This document shows positions 16,437-23,559 of a stretch of DNA of 31,129 nucleotides, in pieces. This stretch comes from Yinghuangia elevatio (GTDB lineage Bacteria > Actinomycetota > Actinomycetes > Streptomycetales > Streptomycetaceae): NCBI RefSeq assembly GCF_040649515.1, contig NZ_JBEZFP010000114.1, positions 1 through 31,129 on the forward strand. Direction: 5' to 3'. The notes beneath the pieces are model-generated. The model did not search any database, was not told where the DNA came from, and saw nothing but the letters and a program-made list of their open reading frames with translations. Made by a program: the position numbers and the translations under genes. Positions within the stretch are counted from its first letter, which is position 1, and each line of letters starts with the position of its first letter.

Positions 16437-16514
16437 ATGAGCCGGCGCGACGCCGAACTTGGCGCAGCCGTGCAGGCCCGGCTCGCCGAGCTGCCTCACC
16501 CCGGGCGCCGATGG
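16437..16514 (+). pseudogene. 3'-end remnant of a second replication-relaxation gene
   Basis: The frame reads MSRRDAELGAAVQARLAEL then PHPGRRW, matching the last 25 residues of the protein at 8938-10512 (HDAELATAVQARLAALPDPA then RRWLR). DNA similarity is also clear, and as in the intact locus a hairpin with GAGAGCCC and GGGGCTC follows. The upstream body of the gene is gone. The likely source is a duplication or exchange with a related plasmid followed by deletion. Confidence 0.7.
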
Positions 16515-16522
16515 CCCGCGTG

Positions 16523-16564
16523 CGAGAGCCCCGGTCTCGCTTGGAGTCGAGACCGGGGCTCTCG
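16523..16564. terminator. Perfect 17-bp hairpin
   Basis: CGAGAGCCCCGGTCTCG (16523-16539) pairs exactly with 16548-16564 around an 8-base loop, just after the replication-relaxation remnant. It is probably that gene's original terminator. Confidence 0.8.
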
Positions 16565-16567
16565 TCT

Positions 16568-16644
16568 GGGGGAGAGCCGCGCGGGGAGCACGCGCGGGTG
16601 GAGGTACCGGCTTCGCGCGTCGTGGACGCCGGCCTCTCTCCCCG
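16568..16644. repeat. Stem-closed dispersed repeat, copy 1
   Basis: Begins GGGGAGAGCCGCGCGG and ends CCTCTCTCCCCG; the terminal GGGGAGAG (16569-16576) and CTCTCCCC (16636-16643) can pair. A second copy is at 21336-21397 with the same ends but a diverged middle. Both copies directly follow a terminator. Candidate structured element or recombination site; function unknown. Confidence 0.6.
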
Positions 16645-17327
16645 TTCCCGGGGAAGGGGTCCTGAACGTACGCCCGACCGGTGACACACGGAACGACTCC
16701 GCTCGCGGGCGGCCGGGTGGTGCGGGCGGTCCCGGGCGCGGTGGGGGGTGTCCGCGCCGCGGGGCCGCCGGTGCCGGAGGCCGTGTGCCGGGTGGGGGTG
16801 GGCATGCGGACGTAGACCTCACCGGCGCCCGGTGCGCCGTGTGGTCTCTCCGGGGCGAATCACCGTAGACCTGTCCGGGACGGAATGGAACAGGCCAGAA
16901 CTGTAAATTCGGCCAAGATCAAGCGCGTTGGCGCTGCCACGGCTGACCTGGCCCGCCCTGGCGCCGCGAAAGCCTGCTGACAGCACCGGAGTTGCGCGGC
17001 GCTGGGATGCGGCCTCGCGGGTTCGCGCCGTCCACGGCATCACTCGATCGGGTGAACGCCGCGTTCCTGGGCGTCGGTTGGCGCCGGGGTGCGGGGCTGC
17101 CACTCGGGGGTCGAGGCAGCCCCGCACGTTCTCGGGGGGTGGGAGTCAGCTGCCGGTCCGGGCGCGGTGGCGTCCCGGCCGGCCTGGCGGACTGCCTTCC
17201 GGGCGGCGGGTGGTGTCGTGGCCCGGGCGGCGCAGGACCGTGGCCAGGGAGTCAAGGAACCCGGCCCCTGTTCCGCGTCGCCCGCTCCTGCGGCCGCGAC
17301 CAGGGGTCCGCCCGCCGCCGGGTGTGG
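16645..17327. other. Stretch without a confident gene
   Basis: About 680 bases of very GC-rich sequence. Two small minus-strand frames in 17040-17331, one beginning with an ATGA overlap to the gene at 17328, are possible but conflict with each other, and neither resembles a known protein. A short, less GC-rich patch at 16885-16920 may hold a promoter. Confidence 0.4.
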
Positions 17328-17498
17328 TCATGCGCAGTACGCACGCCCGCGGACCGGGTTCCCGGCGTCCGGCAGCACCGGCGCCGCTTCGGCCAGGACG
17401 CCGGACGCGGTCAGGCGACCCACCACCTGTTCCAGTGCGGCGACCGGGCCGCACACCGGCATCACCTCATCCGCGCCGCCGTTGCCGACCTGGTCCAT
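17328..17498 (-). CDS. Small hypothetical protein, 56 aa
   Basis: Reads MDQVGNGGADEVMPVCGPVA, then ALEQVVGRLTASGVLAEAAP and a GNPVRGRAYCA tail. One amphipathic helix is evident and the composition is protein-like. An upstream TTG (17510) with GAGGGG eight bases before it is a possible alternative start. Its stop overlaps an ATG as ATGA, so another small frame downstream may be coupled. No family recognised. Confidence 0.42.
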   Translation of the reverse strand: MDQVGNGGADEVMPVCGPVAALEQVVGRLTASGVLAEAAPVLPDAGNPVRGRAYCA

Positions 17499-17598
17499 GT
17501 CACCGTCCAACGAGCGGCCCCTCGACGGGGTGACGCCACGAATGGGCGTACGTGGACCAGACGCGCGTCCCGCGGCGGATGGCGTCGTTGACTCCGGT

Positions 17599-17814
17599 AT
17601 GACCTTGCCCCCGCCGCGTGACCGGCGCACGGAGCGCGCCCGTCGGCGTCGTCTTGCCGTCAGCGACCCGGAGACGCCGATCTTCAACGCGCTGGCCGCA
17701 GAGTGGTCCGCAGGAGACCGCGGCTTTCCCGGTGGCGTCCCGGGCCCGCCGCAGGTGGTGATCACGGACGGGACGGCCCTGTTCGGTCGGAACCTGCCGC
17801 CCGCCCGGGACTGA
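17599..17814 (+). CDS. Small basic hypothetical protein, 71 aa
   Basis: Basic N-terminus (PPPRDRRTERARRRR), then DPETPIFNALAAEWSAGDRG and FPGGVPGPPQVVITDGTAL. The middle segment resembles short actinobacterial proteins I have seen on plasmids, but no function is known. It converges with the gene ending at 17818. Start uncertain. Confidence 0.42.
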   Translation: MTLPPPRDRRTERARRRRLAVSDPETPIFNALAAEWSAGDRGFPGGVPGPPQVVITDGTALFGRNLPPARD

Positions 17815-17817
17815 CGC

Positions 17818-18147
17818 CTAGCCCATCTCGGGAGGCCGACGCGGCGTCCTCGCCGTGGGCACGCGCGCGTGCAGCAGTGCTGCTTGGCGGCGCAGGGACG
17901 CGACGGCGGCCGCCGCCTCGGCTTCCAGCCGCGCCGCCACCGCCGGCAACTCGTCCCCGTCCAGCTCCGAGCGGACCGCCTGACCGTTGCGTGTACTGCC
18001 GTCGGCGTGCATGCGCTCCAGCGTGGTCCCGAACGGCGGGGACGACAACGCAATCGCCACCCGTCGCCAAGACACCCGCGCCCCGCCCACCGCAACTGCC
18101 CGGGATGCCGAGGGACCCCAACCGGCATACGTTGCCGGGTGAAGCAC
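17818..18147 (-). CDS. Hypothetical protein with C-terminal helix
   Basis: Up to 109 residues. The convincing part is the C-terminal 65: PFGTTLERMHADGSTRNGQA, then a long helix rich in Ala, Glu and Arg (AVAARLEAEAAAAVASLRRQ) that may form a coiled coil. The N-terminal 40 residues look less protein-like, so the true start may be an internal GTG. No family recognised. Confidence 0.45.
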   Translation of the reverse strand: MLHPATYAGWGPSASRAVAVGGARVSWRRVAIALSSPPFGTTLERMHADGSTRNGQAVRSELDGDELPAVAARLEAEAAAAVASLRRQAALLHARVPTARTPRRPPEMG

Positions 18148-18200
18148 CCCTCAGCGCGCGGCCGCACCTGCTGCCTGCGCACCGATCAGGGGAGGCACTG

Positions 18201-18413
18201 ATGCACGAGGTTCGTCTCGACGCCGGCGGCGGCCACCGCCCTCGCGCCTGGCACATCACACCCCCGGGCACCTGCGCCGCGCTGTGCGGCGCCGACATCG
18301 ACCCCGTCGACCCGCACACCATCGGCGGGATCACCGACGCCGACGCCCGCGCCCCACACTGCACTGATTGCTTGGCCGCCTTCGCCACCGCGGTCACCGC
18401 CGCTCCCGCATGA
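18201..18413 (+). CDS. Small Cys/His-containing protein, 70 aa
   Basis: The ATG follows GGGGAGG by six bases. The protein reads MHEVRLDAGGGHRPRAWHIT then CAALCGADIDPVDPHTIGG and HCTDCLAAFATAV. The spaced C..C and HCTDC groups suggest a small zinc-binding fold, of a type frequent in small actinobacterial plasmid proteins. Function unknown. Confidence 0.65.
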   Translation: MHEVRLDAGGGHRPRAWHITPPGTCAALCGADIDPVDPHTIGGITDADARAPHCTDCLAAFATAVTAAPA

Positions 18414-19278
18414 CCCGGCCTGGCATGTCGCTCGCTCGTCGCCCACGGACGGAGGGGGAGGTCACCCGTGGGGGTGGGCTCCACCAGTCCGAGGCGACGC
18501 CGCCCGGCGGCGCTCCACGCCTCGGCGACCAGGTGTACCTGGGCCTGGCTGCCGGGCGGGTCGGTGTCGGCGGCGCGTTCGGCCGCCAGGAGCCGGGGCT
18601 GTTCCGGGGGCGCCGGTGTGGTGGGGGCGGGTCCGGTCCCGAGGCAGCGGCGTGTGGCCAACTTCGTGATCCTGGTGCTCGAGGACGCGGCAGGGGATTC
18701 AGATCACAGGGTGGCGGCCGTGCGTACCCCGGCGCGAACGCGCCGCGCGGTCCTCGCGGGTGACAACCCGCTCTCCCCGCAGCCTGCCAACCAGGGCAAG
18801 CCCGCGCTACGGCACGAGCCCGCCGTCCGCGTCTCGCGGCAGCCCGGCGGCCCGGGATGGGACGCACCCGCGTGCCGGGCACGACGTGGACTTCGTCGAC
18901 CGGCCCGGGTTCCCACCCGCCGCGGTTCCAGTCGGTCATCGCCTTCCCCCCGGGTAGCTCGGCTTGCAGGGCCCACGCGCCGGAGCTGCTGCGCACCCAC
19001 CGCAGGACCCGGACCCGGACGGTTCCCGCGCCGTCCGGCAGGTCGACCCACGCCCACGGCCCGCCGTCCTCGGGCGGCGGCGGCCCGTCGACCCGCGCGA
19101 CGGAGCGCGGCCCAGAGGCCGCCGCCGGGGGAGCGGCGGCCGCCGCGCTGTTGCCGTCGGCCCCGGCGTGGGTCTGGTCGTCGCCTCGGTCGTCGGTCGC
19201 GGTGCGTGCGGCGAGGGACCGGGCGGCGCGCTCCCCGAACGACCCCCAGGTGCCGGCCGTCAGATCCTTGCGCCCCAT
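18394..19278 (-). CDS. Hypothetical protein, C-terminal part probably frameshifted
   Basis: Starts at ATG 19276-19278, divergent from the HTH gene at 19394. Residues 1-150 look real: MGRKDLTAGTWGSFGERAAR, an Ala-rich linker, then a beta-rich segment (GPWAWVDLPDGAGTVRVRVL, RSSSGAWALQAELPGGKAMT). After about residue 150 (near 18830) the frame turns into Pro/Arg-rich text. A protein-like stretch instead appears in another frame from 18661 down (PPEQPRLLAAERAADTDPPG, AQVHLVAEAWSAAGRRRLGL). I suspect one or more frameshifts in a larger gene; the 294-residue reading is nominal. Family not recognised. Confidence 0.48.
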   Translation of the reverse strand: MGRKDLTAGTWGSFGERAARSLAARTATDDRGDDQTHAGADGNSAAAAAPPAAASGPRSVARVDGPPPPEDGGPWAWVDLPDGAGTVRVRVLRWVRSSSGAWALQAELPGGKAMTDWNRGGWEPGPVDEVHVVPGTRVRPIPGRRAAARRGRRARAVARACPGWQAAGRAGCHPRGPRGAFAPGYARPPPCDLNPLPRPRAPGSRSWPHAAASGPDPPPPHRRPRNSPGSWRPNAPPTPTRPAARPRYTWSPRRGAPPGGVASDWWSPPPRVTSPSVRGRRASDMPGRVMRERR

Positions 19279-19295
19279 GGCTCCGATCGTAGAAC

Positions 19296-19314
19296 CGACA
19301 AGGCCACCTTGTCG
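19296..19314. promoter_or_regulatory. Perfect palindromic operator in divergent promoter
   Basis: CGACAAGGccaCCTTGTCG, 8-bp perfect arms with a 3-base spacer, in the 115-base gap between the divergent genes at 19278 and 19394. A natural binding site for a dimeric regulator, possibly the adjacent MerR-like protein. Confidence 0.65.
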
Positions 19315-19393
19315 CACATGCGTTCGAGTGTCGTCTGTGTTCGCCGTTCGGCACCCGCCGACATCCGCTTCGCGGCCTGGTCGTTGGACCGGC

Positions 19394-19783
19394 ATGACCG
19401 TGCAGACCTTGACCATGCGCGAGGCCGCCGGCGCCTGCGGGGTGTCGTTGTCGACGATCCGCCGCCGCCGCGAGGCCGGCCACTTTCCCGGCGCTGCGCT
19501 GGACGAGGCTGGGTGGACCATCCCGGTTGTCGACCTGGCGGCCGCCGGGCTCACCATCAACGCGGCCCCCACCGATGCGACCCGAGACGACGACAGCCAC
19601 GATGACGGCGACCTGCGCCGCCAACTGGCGGCTGCTCGGGCGGAGGCCGACCACCTGCGCGCGCTGCTCGCCAGCAAGGACGCCCACCTGACTGACGTCC
19701 GCGCGCTGCTGCGCATCTTCGGCGGTCCGACGCCGACTCCTCCCGCAGAGACGGCAGGTGCAATCACCCGCGCCCTCGGCTGA
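19394..19783 (+). CDS. MerR/excisionase-like HTH protein with coiled coil
   Basis: A 129-residue protein. The N-terminal helix-turn-helix (MREAAGACGVSLSTIRRRRE, about residues 7-26, then AGHFPGAALDEAGWTIPVVD) is of the MerR/excisionase winged type. An acidic linker (DATRDDDSHDDGD) leads to a coiled coil (RRQLAAARAEADHLRALLAS). This layout is common in Streptomyces plasmid regulators. It sits beside the palindrome at 19296-19314 and 109 bases before a peptide-methyltransferase gene pair that it may regulate. Confidence 0.75.
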   Translation: MTVQTLTMREAAGACGVSLSTIRRRREAGHFPGAALDEAGWTIPVVDLAAAGLTINAAPTDATRDDDSHDDGDLRRQLAAARAEADHLRALLASKDAHLTDVRALLRIFGGPTPTPPAETAGAITRALG

Positions 19784-19892
19784 GCCCCGCCCGGGGGATT
19801 CCCGGACCCCACCGGCGTGCGCGACCATGACCGCGAGGGCCGCCGGCCTGCCAGCCGACGAGCCCGTCCGGGGTGCTTGGGAGGTCGACCTG

Positions 19893-20048
19893 ATGAATAC
19901 GCACATCGGCACCGGCGAGGGGCACCGCGGCCCGCCCGCGCCGATCAACCCGGCCCCGCCGAACCCGAATCCGCCACCGGACCCGACCCCGAACCCCGAC
20001 GGCGGCCCCCCGCCCGGCCCGGGACGCCGACGCCGCGACGGCAGCTGA
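19893..20048 (+). CDS. Proline/asparagine-rich small peptide
   Basis: A 51-residue peptide with GGGAGG seven bases before the ATG. It reads MNTHIGTGEGHRG, then PPAPINPAPPNPNPPPDPTP and NPDGGPPPGPG, ending RRRRDGS. There is no signal peptide and no cysteine. The stop is three bases before the GTG of an isoaspartyl-methyltransferase-like gene, so the two are almost certainly co-translated. Multiple Asn-Pro and a central Asp-Gly make it a plausible substrate for such an enzyme, i.e. a candidate modified peptide. It may equally be an unmodified proline-rich protein. No ATP-grasp or lanthionine enzyme is nearby. Confidence 0.6.
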   Translation: MNTHIGTGEGHRGPPAPINPAPPNPNPPPDPTPNPDGGPPPGPGRRRRDGS

Positions 20049-20051
20049 CCC

Positions 20052-21287
20052 GTGGACACGAACACCCAGCCAGAGACGCCTCCCAAGCCGACGTCGCCGT
20101 CAGCGGCCTCGCTGGCCGCGTTGCTGACCGAGGCGGACGTGATGCCGCCCGGCTGGGCCGCCATCTTCGCTGCCGTGCCGCGCGCGGTGTTCGTGCCCGA
20201 TCTGGTCTGGGCCCACGACCCCGCCACCGGTGCCTACACCGCCCTAGACCGCAGCAGCGACCCGGACGCCTGGACGGCCGCCGTGTACGGCAACACCGCG
20301 CTCGTGACGCAGTGGGACGACGGCGACCACACCGGCCCCGAGCCCGGCCGTCTGGCCACGTCGTCGGCGTCGATGCCGTCGGTGGTCGCGGACATGCTCT
20401 ACGACCTGAAGGTCAGCGACGGCGACCGGGTCCTGGACGTCGGCACCGGCACCGGCTGGACCGCCGCCCTGCTCGCCGCGCGCCTCGGCGTCGGCCAGGT
20501 CGTCACCGTCGAAGTCGACCCGCTCCTCGCCGAGCAGGCCCGCGCGAACCTCGCCCGCGCCGGCCTCCCGGTCGCCGTGGTGACGGGTGACGGCGCCGAA
20601 GGCTGGCCGGACGGCGCTCCGTACGACCTGGTGCACGTCACCGCGGGCACCCGGACCATCGCCCCGGCCTGGCTCGCCCAGACGCGCCCCGGCGGCCGCA
20701 TCGTGGCGCCGTGGGGCACCGACTACACCCCGCACGACGCGCTGGTGGCCCTCACCGTCCACGACCCGGCCCACGCGTCGGGGCCGTTCACGGTGGCCGC
20801 GTCGTTCATGAAGCTGCGCGACCAGCGCCCGACCCGCCGCGACCATGCGGCGTACGCGCCGCCCGGCTGGACGGACCGTGCGCGCGTCTCCACGCCCGGG
20901 CTGACGCTCGAAGAGGTGACCGGCGGGGCGTACGACGCCCGCGACTTCGCCGTCGGCCTGGCGGTGCCCCACTGCGCCAAAGCCGTCTCCCGCGACGCCG
21001 ACGCGACCACGGTGTGGCTCTACGGCCTGCCCACGGCCGCCGGGGACGCCGGCCTCTCCGTTGCCGCCGCCACCTTCCCCCGCGACACCGCCGCACAGCC
21101 CGCAGCGGTGTGGCAGGCCGGGCCACGCAACCTGTGGGACGAAGTCGAAGCCGCGCACGCCTGGTGGACCGACCTCGGTAAGCCGGAGGTGTACGACTTC
21201 GGCCTGACCGTCATTGTCGCCGACGACGGCACCGTTCGGCACACGCCCTGGCACCAGGACACCGACCACCCCGTGCCCGCCGCCTGA
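20052..21287 (+). CDS. Protein-L-isoaspartate O-methyltransferase-like enzyme
   Basis: A 411-residue SAM-dependent methyltransferase of the PCMT family. Family features in order: AIFAAVPRAVFVPD (37-50), SSASMPSVVADML (104-116), SAM motif I LDVGTGTGWTAALLAARLG (128-146), VEVDPLLAEQA (153-163), and GTRTIAPAWLAQTRPGGRIV (199-218). The C-terminal 180 residues exceed the classic repair enzyme. The layout resembles the larger PCMT-like enzymes associated with ATP-grasp or lanthipeptide precursor maturation in Actinobacteria. The GTG start is three bases after the peptide gene. A terminator follows. Substrate inferred, not shown. Confidence 0.87.
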   Translation: MDTNTQPETPPKPTSPSAASLAALLTEADVMPPGWAAIFAAVPRAVFVPDLVWAHDPATGAYTALDRSSDPDAWTAAVYGNTALVTQWDDGDHTGPEPGRLATSSASMPSVVADMLYDLKVSDGDRVLDVGTGTGWTAALLAARLGVGQVVTVEVDPLLAEQARANLARAGLPVAVVTGDGAEGWPDGAPYDLVHVTAGTRTIAPAWLAQTRPGGRIVAPWGTDYTPHDALVALTVHDPAHASGPFTVAASFMKLRDQRPTRRDHAAYAPPGWTDRARVSTPGLTLEEVTGGAYDARDFAVGLAVPHCAKAVSRDADATTVWLYGLPTAAGDAGLSVAAATFPRDTAAQPAAVWQAGPRNLWDEVEAAHAWWTDLGKPEVYDFGLTVIVADDGTVRHTPWHQDTDHPVPAA

Positions 21288-21310
21288 ACAGCACTGCCCC
21301 GCAACGCGCG

Positions 21311-21333
21311 AGGTCCCCTGAGACCAGGGGCCT
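21311..21333. terminator. Hairpin after methyltransferase gene
   Basis: AGGTCCCCTG pairs with CAGGGGCCT around AGAC with one bulged T, 24 bases after the stop. Likely terminator. Confidence 0.65.
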
Positions 21334-21335
21334 AC

Positions 21336-21397
21336 GGGGAGAGCCGCGCGGAGAGCGCGCACGAGAAGGTAGCGCAAAGGCGTCAGCCTCTCTCCCC
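21336..21397. repeat. Stem-closed dispersed repeat, copy 2
   Basis: Same ends as the element at 16568-16644: GGGGAGAGCCGCGCGG at the left and CCTCTCTCCCCG at the right, with 8-base arms able to pair (21336-21343 with 21390-21397). The middle is shorter and diverged. It again lies just after a terminator. Confidence 0.6.
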
Positions 21398-21506
21398 GCC
21401 CCGGGGAGGGGGCGCTGACCATACGCCCCACCACGGACATCCGAACCGGATTTGCCCGCGCACGTTCGGCCTCGGACTGCACTGGGACCAGTGCTCCGCA
21501 CTAGAT

Positions 21507-22259
21507 CTATGGCTCGGTGCTGTCGGGCGCGGGGGCTTGGGTTTCTTGGGCTTGGCGTTGCGTGCGCCGTTGTCGCAGCCGTTCGGCGGTGCGATCGTTT
21601 TCGGCGCGGATGGAGTCGGCGTTCGCCCGCCGGTAGTGCCCGGCCAGTTCTTCGAGGCCGGTCCCGATCTCGCCGAGCTTGTCTTCAAGCTTCTTCGTCG
21701 CGCGTTCCCCCAGCAGTGACCCCCGCCAGGTGCCCAGGTCGACGGTGTACTCCAAGTCCTCCACCGGGCCGTAGGGGCCTTCGGACTGGACGACGAAGTT
21801 ATAGACAAGGGGGAGGCCGCTGTCGAGGCGCTTTTCATCGTCGAAGAGGAACGTCAGCCGCCGCCCGGGCGGCAGCATCGGAATGGTCCGGGCGAGGGCG
21901 TCCTGCAGGTTCTGCGTGAGATCGTCGCCCCAACCCGACTCCAACGGCGGCGTCGCGGTGATCCGCACATTCCGCGCCACTGTCGGCCCGATGTTCTCAA
22001 CGACCAGCATCAACACCGGGACGCCGGGTCTGTCCTGCTGGATGTCGACGATGACATACGGCTCGTTCGCCTCACGATGTGCCCGCTGCGCATGCTCCAG
22101 CTGCTCCCGCGCGACCCGGACCTGCTCCTCAGCCGCGCGTGCCTGACGGTCCGAGTGCGCTGCCGACGCTCGCGAACTACGTGCTTGGGCAAAGCTGATC
22201 GCCGCAGATGCGACGGCCACGGCTCCGCCGCTCAGCCCCATCCACGCTTCCACATCCAT
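21507..22259 (-). CDS. Membrane-anchored coiled-coil hypothetical protein
   Basis: A 250-residue protein. A weak membrane helix (GLSGGAVAVASAAISFA, residues 8-24) is followed by a coiled coil (about 35-65, EEQVRVAREQLEHAQRAHRE). Then comes a beta-sandwich-like region (EPYVIVDIQQDRPGVPVLML, VENIGPTVARNVRI, TFLFDDEKR, YTVDLGTWRG). The charged helical tail has KKLEDKLGEIG. This arrangement is widespread among Streptomyces hypotheticals with an NxGxxxA-type beta domain. The ATG has AGGGAGA upstream. Function unknown. Confidence 0.75.
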   Translation of the reverse strand: MDVEAWMGLSGGAVAVASAAISFAQARSSRASAAHSDRQARAAEEQVRVAREQLEHAQRAHREANEPYVIVDIQQDRPGVPVLMLVVENIGPTVARNVRITATPPLESGWGDDLTQNLQDALARTIPMLPPGRRLTFLFDDEKRLDSGLPLVYNFVVQSEGPYGPVEDLEYTVDLGTWRGSLLGERATKKLEDKLGEIGTGLEELAGHYRRANADSIRAENDRTAERLRQRRTQRQAQETQAPAPDSTEP

Positions 22260-22319
22260 GAGTCTCCCTGTCGTGCCGGTCGGTCTTACGATCTGGTCAT
22301 CTCCCGCTTCTCACGCCGC

Positions 22320-22349
22320 AGGGTGCAACAGCCGTGGCTGTTGCACCCT
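22320..22349. terminator. Perfect 14-bp hairpin next to helicase remnant
   Basis: GGGTGCAACAGCC (22321-22333) pairs with GGCTGTTGCACCC (22336-22348), plus A-T at the foot; two-base centre. It sits just past the end of the minus-strand helicase remnant, so it is probably that gene's old terminator. Confidence 0.75.
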
Positions 22350-22353
22350 CTTG

Positions 22354-22470
22354 CTATCTCGAGCGCCCCTCCAGGCCCGCTGCGGCGAGCTTGCCGAGTT
22401 GGTCGTCGGCGAGTTTGGCGCGGCGGCTCTTGGTGTTGGCGAGCCACACGCCGAGCTTGACCTCCACCGC
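22354..22470 (-). pseudogene. 3'-end remnant of a helicase-associated-domain gene
   Basis: The minus strand reads VEVKLGVWLANTKSRRAKL then ADDQLGKLAAAGLEGRSR. It matches the last 35 residues of the helicase at 28016-30448 (VEVKLGVWLSNTKTRRAKL, TDDQLNQLAEIGLDWR) as protein and DNA. Upstream, the similarity stops. A hairpin terminator follows. This is a leftover tail of a second, deleted helicase gene. Confidence 0.75.
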
Positions 22471-22652
22471 CTTGCTCGCTGCCGTTCCCAGTTTGGCTAC
22501 TGCCCCCGGTATGCGGCGCTGATTGACTCGGGCCGACGACGCCCGACATGCGGGGTGTACGCGGGAAGACGGGCCATCGCGGCCCGGTCCTTCGTATGTC
22601 CGCGGTGCGCCTACGCCTCGCGTTGCAGCGCGAACACCCCTGTGTGCTGGTC

Positions 22653-23171
22653 TCAGGTGTGGTCCATGGTTTCTCGTGCTATGTCTATGAAGCAGTCGAG
22701 CTGGCTTCGGAATTGTCTGTGGGCTTGGTGGAACGCCTCGTGCGGGCCGGTGTTCTGTGTGAGTGCCCATAGCGCGCGGTTGGCGCTCAGGGCTGCTGCC
22801 TGGAGGGCTTGCGCGGCGTCCGCGACTGGCACCGGGCCTTCCAGCACAGTGATGCGGACCCGGTGCATCAGTGGTGCGAATGCTTCACGCAACTCCACGC
22901 GAAGCTCTTCGATGCGCGTCGCCTGAGCGGCCGGATCCGGCAGCTGTTCGGCTTCGCCGAGGCGCCAGTGGAGTTCGCTGACCACGTGGGCCTGCTCAAT
23001 CAGCTCCAGGTACGCCAGCCGTCGCGTTTCCCGCGAGACGCTTCGCTGGTGGGCTTCGGCTGCTGCCTGCGCCTGAACCTGCGAGGCTCGAACGTGCCCG
23101 CGGCCGGTCAACCAGCCAGCCAGCACCGCCGTCGCTCCCGTGCACGCAGCCACCCATACCGCACTGTCCAC
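22653..23171 (-). CDS. Membrane-anchored helical hypothetical protein
   Basis: A 172-residue protein from a GTG (23169-23171) with GGGGGG about seven bases upstream. One membrane helix at the N-terminus (AVWVAACTGATAVLAGWLTG) is followed by a long helical domain (QAQAAAEAHQRSVSRETRRL, then YLELIEQAHVVSELHW) ending RETMDHT. This is a common actinobacterial family of unknown function with a short TM segment and a coiled-coil cytoplasmic part. The open frame extends upstream but loses protein character. Confidence 0.75.
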   Translation of the reverse strand: MDSAVWVAACTGATAVLAGWLTGRGHVRASQVQAQAAAEAHQRSVSRETRRLAYLELIEQAHVVSELHWRLGEAEQLPDPAAQATRIEELRVELREAFAPLMHRVRITVLEGPVPVADAAQALQAAALSANRALWALTQNTGPHEAFHQAHRQFRSQLDCFIDIARETMDHT

Positions 23172-23518
23172 AACAACCCCCCAGGAAACTTGCTCCCCTC
23201 GATTCCATCGCGGAAGCGTGTGCAGGGCTTCGAAACTGCACCCTCGCTCGGCCGCACCAGTGACACTTGGCAGTGCGACAGCACGTGGTCGACGCCCGAC
23301 GACCCGCCGGTCATCCCTCTCGTTAGCACCCGTGCGCAGGTCAGCTCGGGGTGCGGCCAGCTGAAGACCTGCGCCGTAAGGCGCACACTCGGACCTGACG
23401 TTGCAGGCTTGGCAGCGAGGAGTTCGTCGCGCTTTGGTTCGCCAGTGAGCGTTTGGACAACGAGGTTCCCGCCGTCTTCCACACCGACCGGGTCCGGCTC
23501 GGCTGGATCGTCTAGGGC
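23172..23518. other. Mostly gene-free stretch with a plus-strand gene tail
   Basis: About 350 bases with no complete gene. A 38-codon open segment on the plus strand, 23399-23515 (EEFVALWFASERLDNEV, then FHTDRVRLGWIV, stop), reads like the C-terminal end of a lost protein. It is followed at once by a perfect hairpin. I do not recognise the family. Confidence 0.45.
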
Positions 23519-23556
23519 GAAGCGGCCCCGACGGTGGACACCGTCGGGGCCGCTTC
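23519..23556. terminator. Bidirectional terminator
   Basis: An 18-bp perfect stem (GAAGCGGCCCCGACGGTG, 23519-23536, with 23539-23556) and a two-base centre, three bases past the sigma gene's stop at 23560 and just after the plus-strand gene tail. It serves both directions. Confidence 0.88.
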
Positions 23557-23559
23557 ACG

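Noticed and set aside
16568..16644. Possible tRNA
   Set aside because: Right length and paired ends, but no T-loop GTTCRA, no D-arm or anticodon stem, and the second copy diverges in the middle.
17040..17331. Two conflicting small minus-strand frames
   Set aside because: Both have similar third-position GC; one begins with an ATGA overlap, but neither looks like a known protein.
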